From NCBI RefSeq assembly GCF_035918155.1, contig NZ_CP109327.1, positions 6,386,001 to 6,450,000 of the forward strand: a stretch of DNA of 64,000 nucleotides, read 5' to 3'. Source of the DNA: Streptomyces sp. NBC_01591 (GTDB taxonomy: Bacteria; Actinomycetota; Actinomycetes; Streptomycetales; Streptomycetaceae). The translations under genes and the position numbers were made by a program. Shown in pieces: positions 51,614-61,039 of the stretch. The notes below the pieces were generated by a model, which had not been told where the DNA came from, made no database searches, and saw only the letters and a list, made by a program, of their open reading frames with translations. Every line of letters begins with the position of its first letter. Positions within the stretch are counted from its first letter, which is position 1.

Positions 51614-52762
51614 ATGACACAGCAGCAGACAGGCGGCGACGTCCGCCTCACCGGGATCAGCAAGAAGTACGGCTCCTTCGAAGCCGTCAAGCCGCTCGAT
51701 CTGACCGTCCCGCAGGGCTCCTTCTTCGCGCTGCTCGGCGCGTCCGGCTGCGGCAAGACCACCACCCTGCGGATGATCGCGGGCCTGGAGGAGGCGACCA
51801 CCGGCACGGTCTCGCTCGGCGGCCGCGACATCACCGGGCTTCCCCCGTACAAACGGCCCGTCAACACGGTCTTCCAGAGCTACGCGCTCTTCCCGCACCT
51901 CGACATCACGGAGAACGTCGCCTTCGGTCTGCGCCGGCGCGGCATCAAGTCGGTGAAGAAGCAGGTCGACGAGATGCTGGAGCTCGTCCAGCTCGGCGAC
52001 TTCGCCAAGCGCAAGCCGCACCAGCTCTCCGGTGGCCAGCAGCAGCGCGTCGCCGTCGCCCGCGCTCTGATCAACCACCCGCAGGTGCTCCTGCTCGACG
52101 AACCGCTCGGCGCCCTCGACCTCAAGCTGCGCCGCCAGATGCAGCTGGAGCTCAAGCGCATCCAGACCGAGGTCGGCATCACCTTCATCCACGTCACCCA
52201 CGACCAGGAGGAGGCCATGACCATGGCCGACACCGTCGCGGTGATGAACGGGGGCCGCGTCGAGCAGCTCGGTGCGCCCGCCGATCTGTACGAGAACCCG
52301 AGGACGACCTTCGTCGCCAACTTCCTCGGCACCTCCAACCTCATCGAGGGCGAGGTCGTCGCCGCGGGCGCGGACATCGTCGTGGCCGCGGGCGGCGGGA
52401 AGCTGCGACTGCCCACCGACCGGTGTGCGGCCCCGACCACCGACGGCGGCAAACTGCTCCTGGGCATCCGCCCGGAGAAGATCTCGCTCACGCACACCGA
52501 CGACGCGGACGCGATCGCCGAAGGCCGCAACCGGGTCACCGGCCGGATCGTCGACTCCAGCTTCATCGGAGTGTCCACGCAGTACGTGGTGGAGAGCCCG
52601 GCGGGCAAGGCGCTCCATGTGTACGAGCAAAACGTCGAGAGGCGCGCGGGATTCACGGTCGGCGCCGAGGTCGTCCTGCACTGGAACCCCGCACACACCT
52701 TCGGTCTGGACGCCGCCCAGGACATCGACGCCGGTGTGGAGACGGTGGAGGACGCGGCGTGA
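51614..52762 (+). CDS. potA: Spermidine/putrescine ABC transporter ATPase
   Basis: 382-aa ATPase. Walker [10 protein letters not shown], signature [16 protein letters not shown], Walker B VLLLDEP and H-loop [13 protein letters not shown] are complete. A TOBE domain fills the C-terminal third. The stop overlaps potB (GTGA at 52759). Confidence 0.95.
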   Translation: MTQQQTGGDVRLTGISKKYGSFEAVKPLDLTVPQGSFFALLGASGCGKTTTLRMIAGLEEATTGTVSLGGRDITGLPPYKRPVNTVFQSYALFPHLDITENVAFGLRRRGIKSVKKQVDEMLELVQLGDFAKRKPHQLSGGQQQRVAVARALINHPQVLLLDEPLGALDLKLRRQMQLELKRIQTEVGITFIHVTHDQEEAMTMADTVAVMNGGRVEQLGAPADLYENPRTTFVANFLGTSNLIEGEVVAAGADIVVAAGGGKLRLPTDRCAAPTTDGGKLLLGIRPEKISLTHTDDADAIAEGRNRVTGRIVDSSFIGVSTQYVVESPAGKALHVYEQNVERRAGFTVGAEVVLHWNPAHTFGLDAAQDIDAGVETVEDAA

Positions 52763-53688
52763 CCGTCACCAAGGAGGCGCCACCGGCGCCCGTCACGGCG
52801 GAGCTCAAGCTACGCAAGCCCTCCACCCGCAAGCGCCTCGTCCCCTACTGGCTGCTGCTCCCCGGCATCCTGTGGCTGCTCGTCTTCTTCGCGCTGCCGC
52901 TGGTCTACCAGGCGTCGACCTCCGTGCAGACCGGATCCCTGGAGAAGGGATTCGAGGTCACCTGGCACTTCCAGACCTACTGGGACGCGCTGACCGACTA
53001 CTACCCGCAGTTCATCCGGTCCCTGCTGTACGCCGGCACCGCCACCATCCTGTGCCTGCTGCTCGGCTACCCGCTCGCGTACCTCATCGCGTTCAAGGCG
53101 GGCCGCTGGCGCAATGTCGTCCTGGTGCTGGTCATCGCGCCGTTCTTCACCAGCTTCCTGATCCGCACGCTCGCCTGGAAGACGATCCTCGCGGACGGCG
53201 GCGCGGTCGTCGACGTACTGAACACCCTGCACGTCCTGGACGTCACCAGCTGGCTCGGCTGGACCGAGTCCAACCGGGTGCTGGCCACGCCGCTCGCGGT
53301 GGTCTGCGGTCTCACGTACAACTTCCTGCCGTTCATGATCCTGCCGCTCTACACCTCGCTGGAGCGGATCGACGGCAGGCTGCACGAGGCGGCCGGCGAC
53401 CTGTACGCCACCCCCGCCACCACCTTCCGCAAGGTGACCTTCCCGCTCTCCATGCCGGGTGTCGTCTCCGGAACGCTGCTCACCTTCATCCCGGCCAGCG
53501 GTGACTACGTCAACGCCGAACTGCTGGGCTCCACCGACACGAAGATGGTCGGCAGCGTCATCCAGACCCAGTTCCTGCGGGTCCTGGACTATCCGACGGC
53601 GGCCGCGCTCTCCTTCATCCTCATGGCGGTCGTCCTGATCATGGTCACCGTCTACATCCGCCGCTCCGGGACGGAGGACCTGGTCTGA
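52759..53688 (+). CDS. potB: Polyamine ABC transporter permease
   Basis: 309-aa permease with six membrane segments. The ATPase-contact (EAA) loop is [24 protein letters not shown] 52759 overlaps the potA stop; the stop overlaps potC by one base. Confidence 0.93.
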   Translation: MTVTKEAPPAPVTAELKLRKPSTRKRLVPYWLLLPGILWLLVFFALPLVYQASTSVQTGSLEKGFEVTWHFQTYWDALTDYYPQFIRSLLYAGTATILCLLLGYPLAYLIAFKAGRWRNVVLVLVIAPFFTSFLIRTLAWKTILADGGAVVDVLNTLHVLDVTSWLGWTESNRVLATPLAVVCGLTYNFLPFMILPLYTSLERIDGRLHEAAGDLYATPATTFRKVTFPLSMPGVVSGTLLTFIPASGDYVNAELLGSTDTKMVGSVIQTQFLRVLDYPTAAALSFILMAVVLIMVTVYIRRSGTEDLV

Positions 53689-54488
53689 TGCCCGTACTGC
53701 GCTGGATTCGCCGGAACCTGATCGTCATCGCGGGTCTGCTGACCCTCGCCTACATGATCCTTCCGAACGTCGTCGTCATGGTGTTCTCGTTCAACAAGCC
53801 GAACGGGCGCTTCAACTACTCCTGGCAGCGCTTCTCCCTGGACGCCTGGAAGGACCCCTGCGGCGTCGCCGACATGTGCGGCTCGCTCTCGCTGTCCTTG
53901 CAGATCGCCGTCTGGGCCACCGTCGGTGCGACCGTCCTCGGCACGATGATCTCCTTCGCGCTGGTCCGCTACCGCTTCCGGGCGCGCGGCGCGATCAACT
54001 CGCTGATCTTCCTGCCGATGGCGATGCCCGAGGTCGTCATGGCCGCCTCGCTGCTCACGCTCTTCCTCAACATGGGCGCACAGCTGGGCTTCTGGACGAT
54101 CCTGATCGCGCACATCATGTTCTGCCTGAGCTTCGTCGTGACGGCGGTCAAGGCGCGCGTGATGTCGATGGACCCGAGGCTGGAGGAGGCGGCCCGCGAT
54201 CTGTACGCCGGACCCGTGCAGACCTTCCTGCGGGTGACGCTGCCGATCGCCGCCCCCGGAATCGCGGCGGGAGCGCTGCTCGCCTTCGCGCTCTCCTTCG
54301 ACGATTTCATCATCACCAATTTCAACGCGGGCTCCACCGTGACCTTCCCCATGTTCGTCTGGGGATCGGCGCAGCGCGGCACGCCCGTGCAGATCAACGT
54401 CATCGGAACGGCGATGTTCATCATTGCCGTGATGGTGGTCGTCGTCGGCCAGCTGATCGCGAACCGGCGGAAGAACAGCGCACGCTAG
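53688..54488 (+). CDS. potC: Polyamine ABC transporter permease
   Basis: 266-aa permease with six membrane segments. The EAA loop is EEAARDLYAGPVQTFLRVTLP. It completes the PotABCD importer. ATG 53688 overlaps the potB stop (TGATG). Confidence 0.93.
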   Translation: MPVLRWIRRNLIVIAGLLTLAYMILPNVVVMVFSFNKPNGRFNYSWQRFSLDAWKDPCGVADMCGSLSLSLQIAVWATVGATVLGTMISFALVRYRFRARGAINSLIFLPMAMPEVVMAASLLTLFLNMGAQLGFWTILIAHIMFCLSFVVTAVKARVMSMDPRLEEAARDLYAGPVQTFLRVTLPIAAPGIAAGALLAFALSFDDFIITNFNAGSTVTFPMFVWGSAQRGTPVQINVIGTAMFIIAVMVVVVGQLIANRRKNSAR

Positions 54489-54512
54489 AAAGCCCTGAAG
54501 GAGTTGGAAACC

Positions 54513-55928
54513 ATGGCCCCAGCTGCCATGCGTACTGCTGCACAATCACTCTCCGACGCGAAGCCCGTCTCGTTCTGGCTGGACGACCCCGGCAAGCCCG
54601 CCGCACTGCCCGCGCTCACCGGCGACGAGCACTGCGATCTGCTCGTCGTCGGCGGTGGCTACAGCGGACTGTGGACCGCGCTGATCGCCAAGGAACGCGA
54701 CCCGGAACGGGACGTCGTACTGATCGAGGGGCACGAGGTGGGCTGGGCCGCCTCGGGCCGCAACGGCGGATTCTGCGCCGCCTCCCTCACCCACGGCCTG
54801 CCCAACGGGCTGGAGCGCTGGCCGGACGAGATCCGGAAGCTGGAGGAGCTCGGCGAGCGGAACCTCGACGCCATCGAGGCCGCCGTCACCCGCTACTCGA
54901 TCGACTGCGAATTCGAGCGGACCGGCGAGATCGATGTCGCCACCGAGCCCCACCAGCTCGAAGAGCTCCGTGAATGGCACCAGGAGACGGAGAAGCTCGG
55001 CTTCACCGGGACTGAGTTCCTGGACCGGGACGCGCTGCGCGCCGAAGTCGACTCGCCGACCTTCCTGGGCGGCCTCTGGGACCGGCGCGGGGTCGCCATG
55101 CTGCACCCCGCCAAGCTGGCCTGGGGCCTGAAGCGGGCCTGCCGCGACCTGGGAGTCCGGGTGTACGAACACACCCGGGGCCTCGAACTGGCCAGGACCA
55201 CCACGGGAATGGCGGTCCGCACCCCGTACGGGAGAGTCTTCGCCCGCCGGGTCGCACTCGGTACGAACATCTTCCCGTCGCTGGTCAAGCGGGTGCGCCC
55301 GTACACCGTGCCGGTCTACGACTACGCGCTGATGACCGAGCCGCTCTCTGCGGACCAGCTCGCCTCCATCGGCTGGAAGAACCGGCAGGGGCTGGGCGAC
55401 AGCGCCAATCAGTTCCACTACTTCCGGCTGTCGGCCGACAACCGGATCCTGTGGGGCGGCTATGACGCGATCTATCCGTACGGCGGGCGGCTGAGCGCCG
55501 ATCTCGATCAGCGTCCGGAGACCTTCCTCAAGCTCGCGGGCCAGTTCTTCGACTGTTTCCCGCAGTTGGCGGGGGTCCGTTTCAGCCATGCCTGGGGCGG
55601 GGCGATCGACACCTGTTCGCGCTTTTCCGCGTTCTTCGGCACGGCCCATCAGGGCCGGGTCGCCTATGCCGCCGGATTCACCGGACTCGGCGTCGGCGCC
55701 ACCCGGTTCGGGGCCGATGTGATGCTCGATCTGCTGGCGGGCGAACAGAACGAACGGACCGCGCTGGAAATGGTCCGCAGCAAGCCGATGCCGTTCCCGC
55801 CGGAGCCCTTCGCCTGGGCCGGGATCGAGCTCACCAAGAGGTCCCTGGCCAGGGCGGACAGCAACGGCGGGCACCGCAATCTCTGGCTGCGGACGATGGA
55901 CCGGCTGGGGCTCGGCTTCGACAGCTGA
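54513..55928 (+). CDS. FAD-dependent amine oxidase (PuuB-like)
   Basis: 471-aa oxidoreductase of the DAO fold. The FAD Rossmann motif is DLLVVGGGYSGLWTAL; GWAASGRNGGFC is the second dinucleotide contact. Related enzymes oxidise gamma-glutamylputrescine. No gamma-glutamylputrescine synthetase is in the window, so the substrate may be that conjugate (made elsewhere) or a free polyamine. ATG 54513 follows AAGGAG at 54498-54503. Last gene of the pot operon. Confidence 0.88.
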   Translation: MAPAAMRTAAQSLSDAKPVSFWLDDPGKPAALPALTGDEHCDLLVVGGGYSGLWTALIAKERDPERDVVLIEGHEVGWAASGRNGGFCAASLTHGLPNGLERWPDEIRKLEELGERNLDAIEAAVTRYSIDCEFERTGEIDVATEPHQLEELREWHQETEKLGFTGTEFLDRDALRAEVDSPTFLGGLWDRRGVAMLHPAKLAWGLKRACRDLGVRVYEHTRGLELARTTTGMAVRTPYGRVFARRVALGTNIFPSLVKRVRPYTVPVYDYALMTEPLSADQLASIGWKNRQGLGDSANQFHYFRLSADNRILWGGYDAIYPYGGRLSADLDQRPETFLKLAGQFFDCFPQLAGVRFSHAWGGAIDTCSRFSAFFGTAHQGRVAYAAGFTGLGVGATRFGADVMLDLLAGEQNERTALEMVRSKPMPFPPEPFAWAGIELTKRSLARADSNGGHRNLWLRTMDRLGLGFDS

Positions 55929-55934
55929 GCACGG

Positions 55935-55964
55935 CGGCCGGTCACCCCCAGGGACGACCGGCCG
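55935..55964 (+). terminator. Terminator of the polyamine operon
   Basis: 9-bp perfect stem (55935-55943 with 55956-55964) right after the oxidase stop. A second hairpin (56033-56041 with 56048-56056) lies further down, just before the next ribosome site. Confidence 0.65.
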
Positions 55965-56076
55965 GGTCCATTGCAGATTCATTGCCCGAACCCGCGTAAT
56001 CGATCGGCGCCACCTCTCTCTCCCGTGTGAACGCACCGGCCATGCACGGCCGGTGCACACGGAATGGAGACAGGTC

Positions 56077-56538
56077 ATGGCGGGCGCGGGGGTCAAAACG
56101 GCAGTGGAATGGCTCGCATCGGTGGCGCCGGACCCGGACGCGTGCCGGTGGGAATGGGAGCGCAATCCCCGCGGGATCGCGCTCCTTCCCGCCGGCCGGC
56201 GCTGGGACGTGCTGATTCTTCCGGGGGAGCTGGGTTATCCCACCCTCGACGTACTGACCCGTCTCATCGACAGACCCGGTCCTGTTCTCTCCGACTTCGG
56301 CGATGCCCGGATGGGCTTCTTCGTGCCGCCGGGCACCGTCGCCCGCTGGGTCGGCACCGGCGTACGGGGAGCGGGGCAGGGAACCTGGATCGTCGTGCCC
56401 TATCCGGGCCGGGCGGCCGGCGGCGGGGTGCGCTGGCTGATTCCGCCGGACGGCTCGGGAACCCTCACCGACGCGACGCTTCTGGAGCTCGCGATGCACG
56501 AGGCGGCGGCCGGGAAGGCCGAGAGCGGCGGGGACTGA
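56077..56538 (+). CDS. Hypothetical protein, prim-pol-like fragment
   Basis: 153-aa soluble protein. RNPRGIALLPAGRRWDVLILP and GTWIVVPYPGRAAGGGVRWLIPP recall the N-terminal region of actinobacterial primase-polymerase-like proteins, but the catalytic acidic strand is not visible. Function unknown. ATG 56077 follows GGAGACAGG. It is a monocistronic unit between the polyamine operon and a chitinase. Confidence 0.75.
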   Translation: MAGAGVKTAVEWLASVAPDPDACRWEWERNPRGIALLPAGRRWDVLILPGELGYPTLDVLTRLIDRPGPVLSDFGDARMGFFVPPGTVARWVGTGVRGAGQGTWIVVPYPGRAAGGGVRWLIPPDGSGTLTDATLLELAMHEAAAGKAESGGD

Positions 56539-56608
56539 CGGCGACCGGGCGGGGGCGGGAACGGTGTACGTCGTCGGGTCGGCGAGTGGTCCGGGACTGT
56601 CAGAGGTC

Positions 56609-56637
56609 TTGACAACCTGATTGGTCTGGACCATGTT
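56609..56637 (+). promoter_or_regulatory. Chitinase promoter with DasR-type operator
   Basis: TTGACA (56609-56614), 17-bp spacer and CATGTT (56632-56637) form a promoter. ATTGGTCTGGACCATG (56620-56635) fits the dre consensus (TGGTCTAGACCA) bound by the GlcNAc-responsive repressor DasR, with one central change. It covers the spacer and -10. Chitinase expression is therefore probably induced by chitin-derived aminosugar. Confidence 0.8.
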
Positions 56638-56677
56638 GTGGCGGCCGCACTCAATTCCCCCATGCACGGAGGCCGTT

Positions 56678-58504
56678 GTGGAACGCACGGGACCCCCCGC
56701 CCGATTTACCGGAGTCGTGGCCGCCTTCGCGGCGGCCCTGCTCGCCGCCGGCGGTCTGACCGCCGTCGCTCCGCCCGCCGCCGCCGCCGACACCGACCTG
56801 GCGCGCAACGGCGGCTTCGAGTCCGGCCTGGACGGCTGGAGCTGTACCGGCGGCAGCGGAGCCGTTGTCAGCACCCCGGCCCACAGCGGAACTTCGGTGC
56901 TGAAGGCGACCCCGGCCGGCGCCGACAACGCCAAGTGCTCCCAGCAGGTGGCGGTCCAGCCGGACTCCGCCTACACGCTGAGCGCCTGGGTGCAGGGCTC
57001 CTACGTCCGCCTCGGCGCGGACGGCACCGGCACCACCGACGTGTCCACCTGGACCCAGTCCTCGGCCGACTGGAAGCAGCTCACCACCACGTTCAGGACG
57101 GGCCCGTCCACCACCCGGGTGACCGTCTACACCCACGGCTGGTTCGGCACTCCCGCGTACCACGCCGACGACCTCACGCTGATCGGCCCGGGCGGCGCCC
57201 CGGCCGAACTCCCGGCCGCCCCCACCGGACTCAGGGCCGGCACGGCCACCGCCTCCTCCGTCGACCTCTCGTGGACCGGTTCCTCCGGGGCCACCGGCTA
57301 CAACGTCTACCGGGGCGACACGAAGGTCCTCTCGGTCACCGGTACCTCCGCCACCGTGACGGGCCTCGCCGCGTCGACCGCGTACAGCTTCCAGGTCGCC
57401 GCGACCAACTCCGCCGGAGAGTCCGCCAGATCGGCCGCCGTCGCGGCCACCACCACGGCGGGCGGCGGCTCAGGCGGGGAAGGCGGCCTGCCCGCCCACG
57501 CGCTCGTCGGCTATCTGCACTCCAGCTTCGCCAACGGCTCCGGCTACACGCGGATGGCGGACGTGCCCGACTCCTGGGACGTCATCGACCTGGCCTTCGG
57601 CGAACCGACCTCGGTGACCTCGGGCGACATCCGATTCTCGCTCTGCCCGGTCGCCGAATGCCCGAACGTCGAGTCGGAGGCCGAGTTCAAGGCGGCCATC
57701 AAGGCCAAGCAGGCCGCGGGCAAGAAGGTGCTCATCTCCATCGGCGGCCAGAACGGCCAGGTGCAGCTCTCCACCACCGCCGCCCGCGACACCTTCGTCT
57801 CCTCGGTCAGCAAGATCATCGACGAGTACGGTCTGGACGGCCTCGACATCGACTTCGAGGGCCACTCCCTCTCGCTGAACACCGGGGACACCGACTTCCG
57901 GAACCCCACCACCCCGGTCGTCGTCAACCTGATCTCCGCGGTGAAGTCCCTCAAGGCCAAGTACGGCGACAAGTTCGTACTGACGATGGCCCCCGAGACC
58001 TTCTTCGTCCAGCTCGGCCACCAGTACTACGGCTCGGGCCCCTGGGGCGGCCAGGATCCCCGGGCGGGCGCCTACCTCCCGGTCATCCACGCGCTGCGCG
58101 ACGACCTGACCCTGCTGCACGTCCAGGACTACAACTCGGGCTCCATCATGGGCCTGGACAACCAGTACCACTCGATGGGCGGCGCGGACTTCCACATCGC
58201 CATGACCGACATGCTGCTCACCGGCTTCCCGGTGGCAGGCGACCAGACCAAGGTCTTCCCGGCGCTCCGCCCCGACCAGGTCGCCATCGGCCTGCCGGCC
58301 TCCACCCAGGCGGGCAACGGCCACACCTCGCCCGCCGAGGTCACCAAGGCGCTGAACTGCCTGACGAAGAAGACCGACTGCGGCTCCTACGCCACCCACG
58401 GAACATGGCCCGCGCTGCGCGGACTGATGACCTGGTCGATCAACTGGGACCGGTTCAACAACGGGGAGTTCTCGAAGAACTTCGACGCCTACTTCGGCAG
58501 CTGA
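56678..58504 (+). CDS. Secreted GH18 chitinase with CBM and FnIII domains
   Basis: 608-aa modular enzyme. Signal peptide to about residue 37 (PPAAAAD); carbohydrate-binding beta-sandwich (about 39-172, NGGFESGLDGWSC); fibronectin III (about 180-260); Gly/Ser linker; GH18 catalytic barrel (about 274-608). The active-site motif DGLDIDFE is at 387-394 with catalytic E394. GTG 56678 follows GGAGG. The 3' end overlaps the convergent PAP2 gene by 50 bp. Confidence 0.95.
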   Translation: MERTGPPARFTGVVAAFAAALLAAGGLTAVAPPAAAADTDLARNGGFESGLDGWSCTGGSGAVVSTPAHSGTSVLKATPAGADNAKCSQQVAVQPDSAYTLSAWVQGSYVRLGADGTGTTDVSTWTQSSADWKQLTTTFRTGPSTTRVTVYTHGWFGTPAYHADDLTLIGPGGAPAELPAAPTGLRAGTATASSVDLSWTGSSGATGYNVYRGDTKVLSVTGTSATVTGLAASTAYSFQVAATNSAGESARSAAVAATTTAGGGSGGEGGLPAHALVGYLHSSFANGSGYTRMADVPDSWDVIDLAFGEPTSVTSGDIRFSLCPVAECPNVESEAEFKAAIKAKQAAGKKVLISIGGQNGQVQLSTTAARDTFVSSVSKIIDEYGLDGLDIDFEGHSLSLNTGDTDFRNPTTPVVVNLISAVKSLKAKYGDKFVLTMAPETFFVQLGHQYYGSGPWGGQDPRAGAYLPVIHALRDDLTLLHVQDYNSGSIMGLDNQYHSMGGADFHIAMTDMLLTGFPVAGDQTKVFPALRPDQVAIGLPASTQAGNGHTSPAEVTKALNCLTKKTDCGSYATHGTWPALRGLMTWSINWDRFNNGEFSKNFDAYFGS

Positions 58505-59276
58505 GACCGAGCGGCAGGAGCAGCGGCCCGCACAGGAACCAGCTGCCCAGCACATCCAGCGGCCAGTGATAGCCGCGCAGCACCAGACCGATGCCCGTCG
58601 CCGTGGTCAGCAGGACAGCGGCGGCGGGCATCACCCATGACCACGAACGCCTCACGTACGGCGCGACCAGCAGCGCCGCCGCCCCGTACGCCACCGCGGC
58701 CGTCGCCGCATGGCCGGACGGGAAGTGGCCGGTGGCGTCCGTCAGCGGCCCCGGACGGGCGACCCAGACCTTCAGCGGAACGACCAGCAGGGGCACCGCG
58801 CCCATGGTGAGCGCCGCGAGCAGCGGCTCACGGCGCGCACCGCGCACCAGGGCCCAGGCGATCGCGCAGCCCAGTACCGGGAGCGCGATCTGCATATTGC
58901 CGAGATCGGCGAGGAATTCGGTCAGCCGGGCGGGGCCGTGTCCGACGACAGCCCGGCCGGTTCGCTCGTCCAGCCCGCGCAGCGGGCCGTCGGCTGCGAC
59001 CTGCCAGGTGGTGAGCGCGAAGAGCGCCAGGAGGGACAGAGCCAGGGAAAGGAGAAGAGCCGGCCGCCCGGGAACAGGGGGGGTGGTTCCGGGGCGGCCG
59101 GTCGGACCGGTTTGCCGCACGCCCCGGGGGGTCTGGGGCGAGCGGCCATCCGATCGGTGAGGAGTTCCGGAGCCGGAGGCTCCAGTGGTGTGCGCGAAGG
59201 CACGGCCAGGACGGCGCTGGGGAAGCTCCGGCCCGGCATCGCCCGCAGTCCCCTGCGGGCGGGGTGTTTCTCTCAT
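58455..59276 (-). CDS. PAP2-family phosphatase
   Basis: 273-aa integral membrane phosphatase. The three PAP2 motifs are KVWVARPGP, PSGHAAT and RGYHWPLDVLG. About six membrane segments follow a Pro/Arg/Thr-rich cytoplasmic N-terminus of about 70 residues. Likely substrates are lipid phosphates (undecaprenyl pyrophosphate or phosphatidate). The start is uncertain; ATG 59276 is used. Confidence 0.85.
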   Translation of the reverse strand: MRETPRPQGTAGDAGPELPQRRPGRAFAHTTGASGSGTPHRSDGRSPQTPRGVRQTGPTGRPGTTPPVPGRPALLLSLALSLLALFALTTWQVAADGPLRGLDERTGRAVVGHGPARLTEFLADLGNMQIALPVLGCAIAWALVRGARREPLLAALTMGAVPLLVVPLKVWVARPGPLTDATGHFPSGHAATAAVAYGAAALLVAPYVRRSWSWVMPAAAVLLTTATGIGLVLRGYHWPLDVLGSWFLCGPLLLPLGLSCRSRRRSSSRTPRC

Positions 59277-59424
59277 CTGCGGAAACCGTACGGCAGGCGA
59301 TGGGGGACCGACCAGCGGGAAACAGATCCCGCCATCGGCCCCCCACACGTTCTTCACAGGCCCTCACGCGGGCCCCTCGTATCCCCTGCGAGAACGCGTT
59401 CCGCACCCGCCGGGTTCGCACAGG

Positions 59425-60765
59425 TCAGATCCGGCCGAAAGCCTGCTCGATGACGTCGAGTGCCTCGTTCAGCAGGTCCTCGCCGATCACCAGCGGCGGG
59501 AGGAAGCGCAGGACGTTGCCGTACGTGCCGCAGGTGAGGACCAGCACGCCCTCCGCGTGGCAGGCCTTGGCGAGATTCGCGGCGGCCTCCGGGTTCGGGT
59601 CCTTCGTGCCGGACTTCACCAGCTCGATCGCGATCATCGCGCCGCGACCGCGGATGTCACCGATGATGTCGCCGTTGTCGAGCTTCGACTGCATCTCGGC
59701 GAGGCGGCCCTTCATGACCTCCTCGATGCGCTTCGCCTTCCCGTTCAGGTCCAGCTCGCGCATCGTCTCGATGGCGCCGAGCGCACCCGCGCAGGCCACC
59801 GGGTTGCCGCCGTAGGTGCCGCCGAGGCCGCCGGAGTGGGCGGAGTCCATGATCTCGGCGCGGCCGGTCACGGCAGAGAGCGGCAGACCGCCCGCGATGC
59901 CCTTGGCGGTGGTGATCAGGTCCGGGACGATGCCCTCGTCCTCGCAGGCGAACCACTGGCCGGTGCGGCAGAAGCCGGACTGGATCTCGTCGGCGACGAA
60001 GACGATGCCGTTGTCCTTGGCGAACTGGGCGATCGCCGGGAGGAAGCCCTTGGCCGGCTCGATGAAGCCGCCCTCGCCGAGCACCGGCTCGATGATGATC
60101 GCGGCGACGTTCTCCGCGCCGATCTGCTTGTTGATCTGGTCGATGGCCTGGGCGGACGCCTCGGCACCGGCGTTCTCGGCACCGGTCGGCCAGCGGTAGC
60201 CGTACGCCACCGGCACCCGGTAGACCTCGGGCGCGAACGGGCCGAAGCCCTGCTTGTACGGCATGTTCTTGGCGGTCAGCGCCATCGTGAGGTTGGTGCG
60301 GCCGTGGTAGCCGTGGTCGAAGACGACGACCGCGGTGCGCTTGGTGTGGATGCGGGCGATCTTCACCGCGTTCTCGACGGCCTCGGCACCCGAGTTGAAC
60401 AGCGCGGACTTCTTGGCGTGGTCGCCCGGCGTCAGCTCGGCGAGCTGCTCACAGACCTCGACGTACCCCTCGTACGGCGTGACCATGAAACAGGTGTGGG
60501 TGAAGTCGGCGAGCTGCGCGGACGCGCGGCGCACGACGGCCTCGGCGGAGGCGCCGACCGACGTCACGGCGATACCGGAGCCGAGGTCGATCAGACGGTT
60601 GCCGTCCACGTCCTCGATGATCCCGCCACCGGCGCGGGCGGTGAACACCGGCAGGGTGGAGCCCACACCTGCGGCCACCGTCTCCAGACGGCGGGCCTGC
60701 AGCTCCACCGACTTCGGGCCGGGAATGGCAGTGACGACGCGGCGCTCCTGCGGGATTGCGGTCAT
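59425..60765 (-). CDS. gabT: 4-aminobutyrate aminotransferase
   Basis: 446-aa PLP enzyme converting GABA and 2-oxoglutarate to succinic semialdehyde and glutamate. The PLP lysine is K288 (TTAKGIAGG); FVADEIQSGFCRTGQ and FNSGAEAVENAVKIAR are diagnostic. ATG 60765 follows CAGGAG. It acts on the GABA made by the polyamine genes to its left. The 274-bp gap 60766-61039 holds no gene; it should carry divergent promoters. Confidence 0.94.
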   Translation of the reverse strand: MTAIPQERRVVTAIPGPKSVELQARRLETVAAGVGSTLPVFTARAGGGIIEDVDGNRLIDLGSGIAVTSVGASAEAVVRRASAQLADFTHTCFMVTPYEGYVEVCEQLAELTPGDHAKKSALFNSGAEAVENAVKIARIHTKRTAVVVFDHGYHGRTNLTMALTAKNMPYKQGFGPFAPEVYRVPVAYGYRWPTGAENAGAEASAQAIDQINKQIGAENVAAIIIEPVLGEGGFIEPAKGFLPAIAQFAKDNGIVFVADEIQSGFCRTGQWFACEDEGIVPDLITTAKGIAGGLPLSAVTGRAEIMDSAHSGGLGGTYGGNPVACAGALGAIETMRELDLNGKAKRIEEVMKGRLAEMQSKLDNGDIIGDIRGRGAMIAIELVKSGTKDPNPEAAANLAKACHAEGVLVLTCGTYGNVLRFLPPLVIGEDLLNEALDVIEQAFGRI

Positions 60766-61039
60766 GAGGGGCTCCTGGGGGATGTTTCGGACGCTTCTTC
60801 GTGCAGGCTATGGGCGAGGCCCGGGGTACGGCATGTTCCGTTCGGGAGTGGTGGTCGCACGCGGTTGTCCGCCACGGACATAGCGACGGGGATACGCGGG
60901 CCGGGGAGGACCCCGGGGGCGGGCGAAGACATCCCGCCGGACCGCGTCCGACAGGGTGGTACGGGGCACTAGATTGATGGCTTCGGGCGCCCGCGCCCGA
61001 GGTTACGGTCGGCGCTGGTCAGGGGACGAGGGACAGCAC

